NCBI RefSeq assembly: GCF_017352215.1
Contig: NZ_CP071444.1
Location: forward strand, 992,001-1,056,000
Length of the DNA: 64,000 nt
Direction: 5' to 3'
DNA from: Alkalibacter rhizosphaerae
GTDB lineage: Bacteria > Bacillota > Clostridia > Eubacteriales > Alkalibacteraceae
Position 1 is the first letter of the stretch. The number at the start of each line of letters is the position of its first letter. The translations under genes and the position numbers were made by a program. Of this stretch, positions 1 through 8,589 are shown one piece after another. The notes below the pieces were generated by a model, which made no database searches, was not told where the DNA came from, and saw nothing but the letters and a program-made list of their open reading frames with translations.

Positions 1-23
1 TCTTCTCTTTTTTCGTGTCCAAA

Positions 24-51
24 CAAAAAAAGCAGAAGGTTTGCCTTCTAC
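24..51 (-). terminator. Intrinsic terminator of the ars operon
   Basis: On the minus strand an AGAAGG/CCTTCT stem with a four-base loop is followed by a run of seven T. It overlaps the last codons of arsC, so the operon ends here. Confidence 0.7.
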
Positions 52-446
52 TTTTCTGCTTCGATCCGACGGATCAGTTCTTCCACTTTCACCTGGATCA
101 GATCCCTGGTTTTTTCATAATCCTCCAAAGGTCCGCCGGACGGGTCATCCAGACCCCAGTCTTCCCGATGGCTGCAGGGGATGTAGGGACACTCCACATT
201 GCAGCCCATGGTGATCAGATAGTCCACTTCCGCCGGGATCTCCTCCAGCAGCTTGGGACGATGCCCCTCCATGGAGACGCCGGCATTTTCCATGGCCTTT
301 ACCGCCAGGGGCTTCACCTCCGGATAATTTTCCGTACCGGCGGAATAGGCTACCATTATGTGGCTTCCCAGGTGATTGGCCCAGGCCTCCGCCATTTGGG
401 ACCGGCATGAATTGTGAACGCAGATGAATGCGACGGTTTTTTTCAT
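48..446 (-). CDS. arsC: Arsenate reductase, thioredoxin-coupled (LMW phosphatase fold)
   Basis: This cytoplasmic enzyme reduces arsenate to arsenite for export. The 132-residue protein opens with the phosphatase-type P-loop CVHNSCR (Cys9 to Arg15), and the segment GCNVECPYIPC supplies the further cysteines that relay the disulfide in the thioredoxin-dependent class. The DDPSGG segment matches the family's general-acid loop. I chose the second of two nearby ATGs because a GAGG motif lies nine bases before it, whereas the first ATG abuts the ribosome site. It is the last gene of arsR-acr3-arsC. The family assignment is firm; a plain tyrosine phosphatase role is unlikely given the operon. Confidence 0.93.
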   Translation of the reverse strand: MKKTVAFICVHNSCRSQMAEAWANHLGSHIMVAYSAGTENYPEVKPLAVKAMENAGVSMEGHRPKLLEEIPAEVDYLITMGCNVECPYIPCSHREDWGLDDPSGGPLEDYEKTRDLIQVKVEELIRRIEAEK

Positions 447-464
447 ATACATCTTCCTCTCTAT

Positions 465-1523
465 TTACAGTGTTTCTTCTATAAACCAATGTCTGGTGGA
501 ATTGGCGATCTTCACCAGGGTCAACATCACCGGTACTTCCACTAAAACTCCCACAACGGTGACCAAGGCCGCCCCGGATTGCAGTCCAAACAGGCTGATG
601 GCCACCGCCACTGCCAGTTCAAAGAAATTGGAGGCGCCGATCATCCCGCAGGGTGCGGCAATGTCGTGGGGCAATTTGACGATCTTTGCCCAAAAATAGG
701 TGATGAAAAAGATGAAGAAAGTCTGGATGATCAAGGGCACGGCGATCAGCAGAATGTTTAGCGGATTTTCAATGATCACCCTGCCCTGGAAGGCAAAGAG
801 AATGATCAAGGTCAGCAACAACCCGGTGATGGTCACATTGCTGAATTTGGGGATATAGGTATTTTCAAAATAATCCAATCCCCTGTTTTTCGTAATGACA
901 TTTCTGGAGACCACTCCCGCCACCAGGGGAATGACCACAAATAGTACGATGGACAAAAACAAGGTCCCCCACGGAACGGTAAGGCCTGTGACCCCCAGCA
1001 AAAATGCCACGATGGGTACAAAGGCGATGAGGATGATCAAATCATTGGTGGCCACCTGGACCAAGGTATATGCCGGATTTCCTTTGGTCAACTGGCTCCA
1101 GACGAAAACCATGGCCGTACAAGGAGCTGCACCCAGCAGCACGGCGCCGGCCAGGTACTGCTTTGCCAACTCTCCGTCGATAAATCCCGAGAAGATCCCA
1201 TGAAAAAACAAATAGGCGAATCCAAACATGGTGAAGGGCTTGATCAACCAGTTGATGATCCAGGTCACAAACAGACCTTTCGGGTTTTCCCCCACCTTCT
1301 TCACGCTTTTAAAGTCCACCTTCAGCATCATTGGATAAATCATCAACCAAATCAATACCGCCACGGGCAAAGACACGTTTTCCACTTCGAATTGCTGTAA
1401 AAATGCAGGAACTTGTGGCAAATATACCCCGATGAGTACGCCGGCAACCATGCAGAGGGCCACCCATAGGGACAAGTATCGCTCAAAAAAACTAATGGCA
1501 GAGTTTGTTTCTTTCTTTTTCAA
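465..1523 (-). CDS. acr3: Arsenite efflux transporter, ACR3 family
   Basis: This inner-membrane carrier exports arsenite made by ArsC. The 352 residues form about ten hydrophobic helices. The signature GAAPCTAMVFVWSQL, around residues 135-150, carries the conserved cysteine needed for transport in ACR3 proteins. The start appears to be TTG, preceded at good spacing by GAAGGTG. It lies 13 bases after arsR and 18 before arsC, so the three are co-transcribed. It is ACR3 rather than ArsB, judging by length and this motif. Confidence 0.93.
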   Translation of the reverse strand: MKKKETNSAISFFERYLSLWVALCMVAGVLIGVYLPQVPAFLQQFEVENVSLPVAVLIWLMIYPMMLKVDFKSVKKVGENPKGLFVTWIINWLIKPFTMFGFAYLFFHGIFSGFIDGELAKQYLAGAVLLGAAPCTAMVFVWSQLTKGNPAYTLVQVATNDLIILIAFVPIVAFLLGVTGLTVPWGTLFLSIVLFVVIPLVAGVVSRNVITKNRGLDYFENTYIPKFSNVTITGLLLTLIILFAFQGRVIIENPLNILLIAVPLIIQTFFIFFITYFWAKIVKLPHDIAAPCGMIGASNFFELAVAVAISLFGLQSGAALVTVVGVLVEVPVMLTLVKIANSTRHWFIEETL

Positions 1524-1536
1524 TGCATCACCTTCT

Positions 1537-1860
1537 TCATGATTTTTTGCACCCCAATGGGTTTTCTTCCAGACAAATGCAGTCTCCGGTAGAAGAACCC
1601 AGCAAGGACAGCATTTCCACCAAAGTGGTCCATTCTTTCTCGTTCAAAGAATAATGGCTCCATGTCCCTTCTTTTCGAACATTCACCAGGCCACAGTCCA
1701 TGAGCACCTTCATGTGATGGGACAGCGTAGGCTGGGTGAAGGTGAAATGAGGAAGGATCTCACAGGCACAGCGCTCTCCGCAAGACAAAATCTCCACGAT
1801 CTTGATCCGATGGGGATCCGACAACCCTTTCAATATTTTTGACAATCCTTCATGATCCAT
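1537..1860 (-). CDS. arsR: ArsR-family arsenite-responsive repressor
   Basis: This 107-residue winged-helix protein should repress its own operon and release DNA on binding arsenite. The segment CGERCACEIL carries the CxC metal site at the start of the recognition-helix region, as in classical ArsR, and TQPTLSHHMKVL is the helix-turn-helix. The C-terminus has a further cysteine pair (CIC) and one single Cys. It is the first gene of the ars operon. A palindromic site sits over the transcription start just upstream. Confidence 0.92.
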   Translation of the reverse strand: MDHEGLSKILKGLSDPHRIKIVEILSCGERCACEILPHFTFTQPTLSHHMKVLMDCGLVNVRKEGTWSHYSLNEKEWTTLVEMLSLLGSSTGDCICLEENPLGCKKS

Positions 1861-1882
1861 AAATCAGCCTCCCATCTTTTAT

Positions 1883-1931
1883 ATAGACAACTATCTATGT
1901 ATAGAATAAACCATGCCAGTACAACGGTCAA
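1883..1931 (-). promoter_or_regulatory. ars operon promoter with ArsR-type operator
   Basis: On the minus strand TTGACC and TATTCT are separated by exactly 17 bases (1903-1931). Immediately downstream, at the expected transcription start, lies ATAGA-N6-TCTAT (1883-1898), an inverted repeat of the kind ArsR proteins bind. Promoter and operator are read from the sequence; binding is inferred from position. Confidence 0.7.
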
Positions 1932-2020
1932 TCGTTTCTAAAAAAACTTAACATACAATTAACATTCGATCCCATTTCCTTTTCCACAACAAATAATCGG
2001 GGACGATCGGTTCTTTTTCC

Positions 2021-2049
2021 TTGTATTACAAAAAACCCTTTTGTATAAT
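2021..2049 (+). promoter_or_regulatory. Sigma-A promoter of the symporter pair
   Basis: TTGTAT and TATAAT are separated by 17 bases, about 70 bases before the small accessory gene. No terminator or operator is visible in the short leader. Confidence 0.7.
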
Positions 2050-2118
2050 AGGGAACAACTGTATATTCATGCAATTTTTTATAACATATTCTATTGGACC
2101 TGCGGAAAGGAGTATGCC

Positions 2119-2238
2119 ATGTTTGGCTTGAAAGACCCTATCATTGCCTTATGCTTTGTCTCCACCTTTGGATTGTTGATATTCAACATTGTCTTTGGCA
2201 TCCGAAAATACAATCAAGAGAGGAGGCGAAAACCATGA
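2119..2238 (+). CDS. Symporter small accessory peptide (39 aa)
   Basis: A one-helix membrane peptide of 39 residues with a hydrophobic core (residues 8-28) and a basic tail, KYNQERRRKP. Starts of this kind, just before an SSS-family symporter and overlapping it by ATGA, are typical of the small accessory subunits annotated with sodium:solute symporters in Clostridia. A longer in-frame start upstream lacks a ribosome site, whereas GAAAGGAG precedes this ATG. The role, assembly or stability of the partner, is inferred from context. Confidence 0.75.
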   Translation: MFGLKDPIIALCFVSTFGLLIFNIVFGIRKYNQERRRKP

Positions 2239-3821
2239 ATCTAAGTCCGGGAACCTTTTTATTGACGGCCTTACTCTTTTTCGGAGCAGTGGCCTACACT
2301 TCCTATCTTGGGCATAAAAAAACCACCAACGCCCTGGACCTGACCGTAGGGGGACGAAACATGGGCGGTTTGTTCATCGCCTTGTCCTACGGAGCCAGTC
2401 TGGTGAGCACCTCCGCCATCGTCGGCTTCGGCGGCGTGGCGGGACTTTACGGCTACAGCCTCTATTGGGGGATCTTCGGCAACATGCTGGTAGGTACACT
2501 CATCGCCTTTACCGTCTTTGGACCCAGAGTACGACAACTTGGAGAAGAACTGGGTGCTCAAAGTTTTCCGGAGCTGTTGGGCAAGCGCTTCAACAGTCCC
2601 TTGCTGCAACGATCCGTCGCCCTGATCATTTTTGTTTTTCTTCCGGCTTATACCAGCATCATCCTCATCGGAGGAGCCAACTTCATGTCCGGTGCCATCG
2701 GGATCGAATTTCGAACCAGCCTGCTGATCATTGCCAGCATCGTTCTCCTCTATGTTCTTTACGGAGGTCTCATCGGTGTCATTTATACGGACGCCCTGTT
2801 GGCGGTGGTCATGTTTATATCCGCCCTCTTGCTGCTGATCACCCTGATTTCACGCTTGGGAGGGATCACCAACGCCCACGAGATCTTGAACAGCATCACC
2901 CATCTGATCCCCCAAGCCCTTCAAGATCAAGGTCACCAGGGCTGGACTTCCATGCCGGTGACCGGATCTCCCATCTGGTGGTCCGTCATGAGCACCCTGG
3001 TGTTGGGGATCACCATCGGAACCCTGGCCCAGCCCCATTTGCAGGTGAAGTTCATGGCCGTAAAAAACCGGAAAAATCTTTACATCGGCATTGTAGGTGC
3101 CGCTATCTTCATCTGGATGCTGACAGGAGGATCCGTGCTGGCCGGAATTTTCAGCAACGCCTACTTTTATCTCGAAAAGGGACAGATCGCCCTGGAGGCG
3201 GCCGGTGGAAATGTGGACATGATCATCCCACAGCTGATCGCCTCCATGATGCCGGAATGGTTCGTCTACCTCTTCCTGTTCGGATTGCTGGCAGCCACCT
3301 TGTCTTCCACTGCCTCTCTCCTTCATTTGCAGGGAGTAGCTTTGGGAAAAGACATTTTGGCGCTTCGTAAAAATGAAAAATCAACACGACCCAAGACCAT
3401 GATCCAGTGGGGTACGGCAGCCGGTCTGGTTTTGGCCGTGATCCTGGCCTTTGTTCTCCCTTCCAACATCATCGCCCGGGCAACGGTCTTCTGGTTTGGT
3501 CTTTGTGCCATTTGCTGGCTGCCAAGTTTCATAGGAGCCCTTTTTTGGAAAGGTTCCACCAAGGAAGGAGCTTTGGCAAGTCTGTATACGGGTTTGATCT
3601 TCACCCTTTTCTGGTATGTTTTCATCAAAGCATCGGAAGCCATCCCACTAGGCATTTCAAAAGCCCTGACAGGAAAAGAAGTTCTCCTGGGTCACCCATT
3701 CCGAACCATGGATCCCCTGATCTTGGGCATTCCACTGACCACCCTGGTCTTTGTTGTTGTCTCCCTGGTCAGCGCCAGACAGCAAAAAAAAGAAGATCAA
3801 GGTGCCTCCAATGCGGCGTGA
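2235..3821 (+). CDS. Sodium:solute symporter (SSS family)
   Basis: This 528-residue integral membrane protein has about 13 hydrophobic helices and couples solute uptake to sodium. The region GGRNMGGLFIALSYGASLVSTS, residues about 35-60, is the SSS helix-1 region that lines the substrate and sodium sites. The start follows GGAGGCGAAAACC and overlaps the accessory gene by four bases, so the pair is translationally coupled. Nothing nearby identifies the substrate; PanF-, proline- and carboxylate-type symporters all share this fold. The gene ends at a strong shared terminator. Confidence 0.87.
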   Translation: MNLSPGTFLLTALLFFGAVAYTSYLGHKKTTNALDLTVGGRNMGGLFIALSYGASLVSTSAIVGFGGVAGLYGYSLYWGIFGNMLVGTLIAFTVFGPRVRQLGEELGAQSFPELLGKRFNSPLLQRSVALIIFVFLPAYTSIILIGGANFMSGAIGIEFRTSLLIIASIVLLYVLYGGLIGVIYTDALLAVVMFISALLLLITLISRLGGITNAHEILNSITHLIPQALQDQGHQGWTSMPVTGSPIWWSVMSTLVLGITIGTLAQPHLQVKFMAVKNRKNLYIGIVGAAIFIWMLTGGSVLAGIFSNAYFYLEKGQIALEAAGGNVDMIIPQLIASMMPEWFVYLFLFGLLAATLSSTASLLHLQGVALGKDILALRKNEKSTRPKTMIQWGTAAGLVLAVILAFVLPSNIIARATVFWFGLCAICWLPSFIGALFWKGSTKEGALASLYTGLIFTLFWYVFIKASEAIPLGISKALTGKEVLLGHPFRTMDPLILGIPLTTLVFVVVSLVSARQQKKEDQGASNAA

Positions 3822-3842
3822 TCTACAAATTTTATACAAAGA

Positions 3843-3875
3843 AAAAGCCTTTCCAGTTGGACCGGAAAGGCTTTT
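3843..3875. terminator. Bidirectional terminator between converging genes
   Basis: A perfect 12-base stem (AAAAGCCTTTCC with its complement, nine-base loop) is followed by T-rich sequence on both strands. It serves the symporter on the plus strand and the GPH transporter on the minus strand. Confidence 0.88.
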
Positions 3876-3909
3876 TCTTTATTTATGTTAGTTCTTTGAT
3901 TGGTTTCTT

Positions 3910-5280
3910 TTATTCTTCGGTTCCATTTCTTGCTTCCAGATCTGCCAGGATCTGCGGCATTTCTTTTGTCAATCGGGACAGGAAGAACAAGCAGATTACA
4001 GCCAGTCCGGATGCCGCAGCGGACAACCATGTAAATGTGAACATGATGGCGCTAAGTGCTCCTTCGGTTTGCGTCTCTGCTCCACCGACATATCCGCCAA
4101 CAGCCAAGGCCGTTGTTACGATGGCTCCACCAAGACCCAGACCAATTTTTTGACCCATGCTGGTAGCGCTGAAGATCAAGCCTTCTGTTCTCATGCCAGT
4201 TTTCCACTCGCCATATTCTACGACGTCACTGGTATATGCCAAACGGGTTCCAAGCATGGCTGCCGGTCCGGCACCTCTTAAAATTGCAGACAAGATCAAA
4301 ATCGGCATGGATGTCGGTGCGATCAAGGGCACCAAACCACCGGCTACCTGCAGGAACATTCCAAGGAATGCGATGCTGGCTTTTCCGATTTTTCTGGAAA
4401 GAGGAGTCAAAATCAACATGGCTCCAAACATTGCTGCAAAAATGATGGACATGAAAGGTCCCATGAAAGCCGGGTTATGAAGGATCCAGATCATGTAGTA
4501 GATGTTGATGGCCATAAATGCCGGGAACATCCAGGAAGATACTTGAAGCAAGGTTACCCATACCCAATATTTGTTGGTCAACAAAACTTTGAATCCTTGT
4601 CCAACAGTAAGTTTCTTTTCTGCTGCCGCTTGCTTAGGTTTGTGCTCTTGTACTTTTTCTCGAGTTCCAAAGAAACCGACATACATCAAAGCACCAGCCA
4701 GAATAGCCATGATTCCGAAGAATCTGAAATAACCGCCATTGTCTCCGCCAAGTGCTGCGATGGCGCCGACGACAAAGAAGTTCCCCAATACTGCAGTCAA
4801 GCTACCAAATGTCTGACCGACCATGTTCAATCGAAGACGCTGGTCACCACGGCTGGTGATCCTGGATGTCAACGTTTGCAACGGGATGGTTACTGCGGTA
4901 GAGAAGAAGAATGCGACCGCATTATAAACAACGAATGCGTAGACAACTTTTCCTGTAACACCGATATCCGGCATCCAGAACAGCAAGACCATGGACACGA
5001 CTGCCGGAGGAGTCATCCAAAGCAGCCACGGTCTTGCTTTACCATGCTTGCTCTTGGTTTTGTCCACCATAAAACCGATGATGATATCTGTGACGCCGTC
5101 CAACAACCTGGAAACCAACATGATCGTTGATACAGCAGCCAACGGAATAAGTGCAATATCCGTCCAGAAATAGGACAAGTAGTTTGCGGACAAACCACCG
5201 ACTTGCAAACCCATGTAGGCCAAACTAAATGCTAAAAGTTCCTTGGTACTAACAATACCTTTTCCATTATCTTGTTCCAT
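3910..5280 (-). CDS. GPH-family sugar/glycoside:cation symporter (MFS_2)
   Basis: This 456-residue, 12-helix carrier belongs to the glycoside-pentoside-hexuronide group. The segment SRLLDGVTDIIIGFMVDKT (around residues 58-76) is the hallmark cation-binding helix with its acidic residues, followed by the family loop KHGKARPWLLW. The gene stands alone, with no glycosidase or kinase beside it, so the substrate is unknown. Its promoter carries a palindrome between the -35 and -10 boxes, suggesting repressor control. A more distant GPH paralogue lies near the far end of the window. Confidence 0.87.
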   Translation of the reverse strand: MEQDNGKGIVSTKELLAFSLAYMGLQVGGLSANYLSYFWTDIALIPLAAVSTIMLVSRLLDGVTDIIIGFMVDKTKSKHGKARPWLLWMTPPAVVSMVLLFWMPDIGVTGKVVYAFVVYNAVAFFFSTAVTIPLQTLTSRITSRGDQRLRLNMVGQTFGSLTAVLGNFFVVGAIAALGGDNGGYFRFFGIMAILAGALMYVGFFGTREKVQEHKPKQAAAEKKLTVGQGFKVLLTNKYWVWVTLLQVSSWMFPAFMAINIYYMIWILHNPAFMGPFMSIIFAAMFGAMLILTPLSRKIGKASIAFLGMFLQVAGGLVPLIAPTSMPILILSAILRGAGPAAMLGTRLAYTSDVVEYGEWKTGMRTEGLIFSATSMGQKIGLGLGGAIVTTALAVGGYVGGAETQTEGALSAIMFTFTWLSAAASGLAVICLFFLSRLTKEMPQILADLEARNGTEE

Positions 5281-5405
5281 GAATTCACCTTCTTATATTT
5301 ATTTTCTATAATCTAAGAAACCAACATTCTGTCCGAGCCCTGATGTCCGAGTGAACTACGCCCCCCCTTTTGCATGTTTTAAACTTCGTTTAATCTTCTG
5401 TAGTC

Positions 5406-5436
5406 TATATAATCACAATTAATTGTAATGTGTCAA
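5406..5436 (-). promoter_or_regulatory. Promoter of the GPH transporter with internal palindrome
   Basis: On the minus strand TTGACA (5431-5436) is followed after 17 bases by ATTATA, or after 19 by TATATA. The spacer contains the perfect palindrome ACAATTAATTGT (5415-5426), well placed to block RNA polymerase if a repressor binds it. No regulator gene is adjacent. Confidence 0.55.
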
Positions 5437-5567
5437 GCATTTTTAAGTTTTTAAATAAAATATTTTTATAAATTTATATGTATATAAGATTATGATTTGT
5501 TTTTAACATTCTTTCTATCCTCCAGCTGGGCTCAAAAAACCTCAAAGCATTGGAACATCTGGCTTCC

Positions 5568-5706
5568 AAATAGTTTGACATCCACCAAAAATTTCATTTT
5601 CAGCAATCACTTCCTCTTTATTCGTTAAATTTTGATTCAAATCCTTCTCTTTTAGAAAATACTTTATCATTTTCAATAAATAGTTTGACGTCCACCAAAT
5701 TTCATT
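5568..5706. repeat. Imperfect 29-base direct repeat in a gene-free gap
   Basis: Two copies, 5568-5598 and 5678-5706, share AAATAGTTTGAC(A/G)TCCACCAAA and a following TTTCATT, offset by 110 bases. They lie in a 594-base gap (5281-5874) that otherwise holds the GPH promoter and two terminators and no convincing gene. The intervening sequence is AT-rich. They could be remnants of a mobile element or a pair of binding sites; I cannot tell which. Confidence 0.6.
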
Positions 5707-5726
5707 ACTGATCCTTTTATGAAAAA

Positions 5727-5749
5727 ATGCTGTTGCAAAACAACAGCAT
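5727..5749 (-). terminator. Terminator-like hairpin, minus strand
   Basis: A perfect nine-base stem, ATGCTGTTG with CAACAGCAT and a five-base loop, is followed on the minus strand by six T (one shared with the stem). It lies about 125 bases after the N-acetyltransferase stop, behind a nearer terminator, so it may be a back-up or belong to a lost transcript. Confidence 0.65.
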
Positions 5750-5849
5750 GATTTACACATGATAAAGCCAAAAACTTGTATTCAATTTTAAATGCAGCTG
5801 TTTTCTTTCCCAGATGCGGCTTTTGAATATACACGCAGTGTAACAAAAA

Positions 5850-5865
5850 AAGAGCTTTCGCTCTT
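5850..5865. terminator. Terminator after the N-acetyltransferase gene
   Basis: A short AAGAGC/GCTCTT stem with a four-base loop is flanked by A and T runs on both sides. It ends ten bases from the stop codon of the gene. Confidence 0.6.
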
Positions 5866-5874
5866 CTTTTTTTC

Positions 5875-6675
5875 TTATCTGGAAGATGCCTTTTCCAGGT
5901 AATCATCCTGCAGGGTGATCCCATAGTATTTTTCCAGTACATTGTTGATCTCAAAGTCGCTGTTCATGGTTTTTTCCGTTACCAAACCGTTTTGGATGAT
6001 CTTCAGGTTGTTGTCGAAGATGGACACCCTACCCTTTTCCGTAGGCATGGTGCACATGATCACCTTTCGGAAAATGGAATTGGGATGGGTGGACGTAAAC
6101 CAGTTGGCGATGTCGTAGTCCATGGCATGGCAAGGTTCCGACGTGAAGGAATAAACCGTCTCGTATTCGTCGCCTGCTTTGAATTCCATGACATATTCAT
6201 ATAAAGGATCCGTTTTGATGCGGTAGAAACGACCAAACTGCTCCTGGTCCACTCCTTCCACCAATTTGACCGGCGCGATGGGTCCGTTGCCTCCAAAGCC
6301 GACATCCGCCATCCATTGCTCTCCGTCGATCTCCACAATGATGACCTGATGAGATCTTCCGCTGTAACCAAACCCGGGGCGATACACTCGGGCAAAAACA
6401 TCGGACACCTGGAATCCCACTTCTTTAAGCACATGAGAAAAGAGTCCGTTCATTTCAAAACAGTATCCTCCCCGCTTGTTGAGAACGATCTTCTCAAAGA
6501 GATCATCCCGGTCCAGGGAAATGGTTTTCCCTTGCAGTTGATCCAAGTTTTCAAAAGGAATGTGGGTGACATGTCCTACATGCAGGTCATGAAGCAACTT
6601 GGCATTGACCTCCAACTCCCCGTTATAATCGATCCGCTCCAGATATTCTTTCACATTGAATTTGCTATTTTCCAT
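5875..6675 (-). CDS. nat: Arylamine N-acetyltransferase
   Basis: This cytoplasmic enzyme transfers acetyl from acetyl-CoA to arylamines, hydrazines or related amines. The 266-residue protein has the full catalytic triad: Cys72 in RGGYCFE, His109 in GRSHQV and Asp124 in ADVGFG. The start chosen follows GGAGG at seven bases; a longer in-frame reading upstream has no ribosome site. Length is normal for bacterial NATs. It is a single gene, divergent from the ABC exporter. The physiological substrate cannot be read from sequence; detoxification or polyketide-like acylation are both known in the family. Confidence 0.92.
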   Translation of the reverse strand: MENSKFNVKEYLERIDYNGELEVNAKLLHDLHVGHVTHIPFENLDQLQGKTISLDRDDLFEKIVLNKRGGYCFEMNGLFSHVLKEVGFQVSDVFARVYRPGFGYSGRSHQVIIVEIDGEQWMADVGFGGNGPIAPVKLVEGVDQEQFGRFYRIKTDPLYEYVMEFKAGDEYETVYSFTSEPCHAMDYDIANWFTSTHPNSIFRKVIMCTMPTEKGRVSIFDNNLKIIQNGLVTEKTMNSDFEINNVLEKYYGITLQDDYLEKASSR

Positions 6676-6861
6676 TTTTTCCTCCATTTGTATAGTATTG
6701 TAGGGATGCAATAGGACGGTTTTTTCGTAAACCATCATACATATAGATTAAATAATAAACCATGTCTTGTAAAATGTAAACGTTTTTTTAGTTATTGAAA
6801 AGCAATCAGCCCTGTGTTATGTTTTGAGTATAATACAAGACTTAGGAGGAGGAAAACGGCC

Positions 6862-8589
6862 ATGACCAAACTCTACGATCATTTGAAGCCTTACGCCGGC
6901 CCCATTCTGTTTGCCATCTTTCTGCACATCATCCGGACGATCACGGAGCTTTTTCTTCCCACCATTACTGCAGACATGGTCAACAACGGCATCACTACCG
7001 GCAACGTAAACTACATTTTACAGTTGGGCCTGCTGATGCTGGGGGTGGCCCTGCTCTCTTCCATCGCCTCCATTTCCGCTAATTACCTGTCTTCCAAAGC
7101 AGCCAACGGATTCACAAGGGACTTGCGCCAGGAAGTCTTTACTCAGGTGGAACATTTTTCCCTCCATGAATTTGACCGGTTTGGCACTTCCTCCCTGATC
7201 AACCGAACCACCAACGACATCGCACAGGTACGGACCCTGCTGGATTTCGGTCTTCGAATGAGCATCATCGCCCCCATCATGAGCATCGGCAGCGTCATCA
7301 TGGCCTACCGGAGGGATCCGGGCCTGGCCTTGGTATTTGTGGTGGTCATCCCCGTCTTGGCTCTGATCATCATTGGCGTGGTCTATAAAGGCCTTCCCCT
7401 CTTTGAAGCGGTCCAAAAGAAATTGGATGAAATGAACCTGATCCTGCGGGAACGTCTCTCCGGCATCCGGGTCATTCGGGCCTTCCACCGGGAATCGGTG
7501 GAGAAAGAGCGTTTTCAACACAAAAACACGGACTACACTCTCACATCCATCGCCGTCAACCGGATCATGGGAGCCATGATGCCCATGGTCACCCTGACCA
7601 TGAATCTGGCCATATTGCTCATCGTCTGGTTTGGAGGATTTCGCATCATGGAAGGACACATGATGGTGGGGGACTTGATGGCCTTCATTCAATATGCCAT
7701 GCAGGTCATGAGTGCACTGATCCTATTAACCAGGGTCTTCCTGATTATTCCCAAGGCCATGACCAGCTGGGGCCGGGTCGGACAAATTTTAGATACGGTG
7801 CCGGAGATCACAGATCCCCAAACTCCGCTGGAACCGGAAGCCGTTCATGGTCATGTTCGATTCGACAAGGTGGACTTCTACTATCCGGGGGCGGAATTCC
7901 CCGCTCTGTCGGGCATCTCCTTTGAAGCCAAGCCAGGAGAGACCACCGCCATCATCGGAAGTACGGGGTCTGGAAAAACCACCCTGGCATCTCTCCTCCT
8001 GCGCCACTATGATCCCACCAGCGGTTCCATACAAGTGGATGGAGTGGACATTCGGGACATGAAGCAGGAGACCCTCCGTTCACAGGTCGGATACACGGCC
8101 CAACGGACCCTCTTGTTTTCCGGTTCCATTCGGGAAAACCTTCTCTGGGGAAAAGAGGACGCCACGGATGAAGAACTGGAGGATGCCTGCCGCATCGCCC
8201 AGGCCAAAGAATTCATCGACCGCCTTCAGGAAGGCTACGACCACCAGCTGAGTCAGGGGGCGAAAAATCTTTCCGGCGGACAAAAGCAGCGTCTGGCCAT
8301 GGCCCGGGCCCTGGTAGGGAAAACGCCCATCCTCCTCTTTGACGATTCTTTCTCCGCCCTGGACTACACCACGGAAGCACGTCTCCGACTCGCCTTGGCA
8401 CAGGAAATGTCGGATCGGACTCTTTTGGTCATATCCCAACGGATCAACACTGTCATGGAGGCGGATCAGATCCTGGTCATGGATACAGGCCGCATCGTGG
8501 GACAAGGGACCCATGAAGAATTGCTGAAGACCAATCCTGTCTATCAGGAGATCGTGGCATCCCAGCTGAACAAGGAGGAGATCGCATGA
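6862..8589 (+). CDS. Heterodimeric ABC exporter, subunit with degenerate ATP site
   Basis: A 575-residue half-exporter: six membrane helices (about residues 1-310), then a nucleotide-binding domain with Walker A GSTGSGKTT (366-374) and signature LSGGQ. The catalytic glutamate after Walker B is replaced by aspartate (Asp495 in LLFDDS) and the switch histidine by glutamine (Gln526 in ISQRI). This is the degenerate-site pattern of TM287, LmrC and BmrC. It overlaps the next gene by ATGA, and the two form one exporter. Likely substrates are drugs, lipids or peptides. The start follows GGAGGAGGAAAACGGCC. Confidence 0.92.
   Translation: MTKLYDHLKPYAGPILFAIFLHIIRTITELFLPTITADMVNNGITTGNVNYILQLGLLMLGVALLSSIASISANYLSSKAANGFTRDLRQEVFTQVEHFSLHEFDRFGTSSLINRTTNDIAQVRTLLDFGLRMSIIAPIMSIGSVIMAYRRDPGLALVFVVVIPVLALIIIGVVYKGLPLFEAVQKKLDEMNLILRERLSGIRVIRAFHRESVEKERFQHKNTDYTLTSIAVNRIMGAMMPMVTLTMNLAILLIVWFGGFRIMEGHMMVGDLMAFIQYAMQVMSALILLTRVFLIIPKAMTSWGRVGQILDTVPEITDPQTPLEPEAVHGHVRFDKVDFYYPGAEFPALSGISFEAKPGETTAIIGSTGSGKTTLASLLLRHYDPTSGSIQVDGVDIRDMKQETLRSQVGYTAQRTLLFSGSIRENLLWGKEDATDEELEDACRIAQAKEFIDRLQEGYDHQLSQGAKNLSGGQKQRLAMARALVGKTPILLFDDSFSALDYTTEARLRLALAQEMSDRTLLVISQRINTVMEADQILVMDTGRIVGQGTHEELLKTNPVYQEIVASQLNKEEIA

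Noticed and set aside
2094-3821. Longer symporter reading starting 47 codons upstream
   Set aside because: It overlaps the whole accessory gene and has no ribosome site; the ATG at 2235 has GGAGG and the usual ATGA overlap.
3910-5280. GPH transporter as partner of the arsenic or symporter genes next door
   Set aside because: It is convergent, with its own promoter and a shared terminator, so there is no evidence of a functional link.
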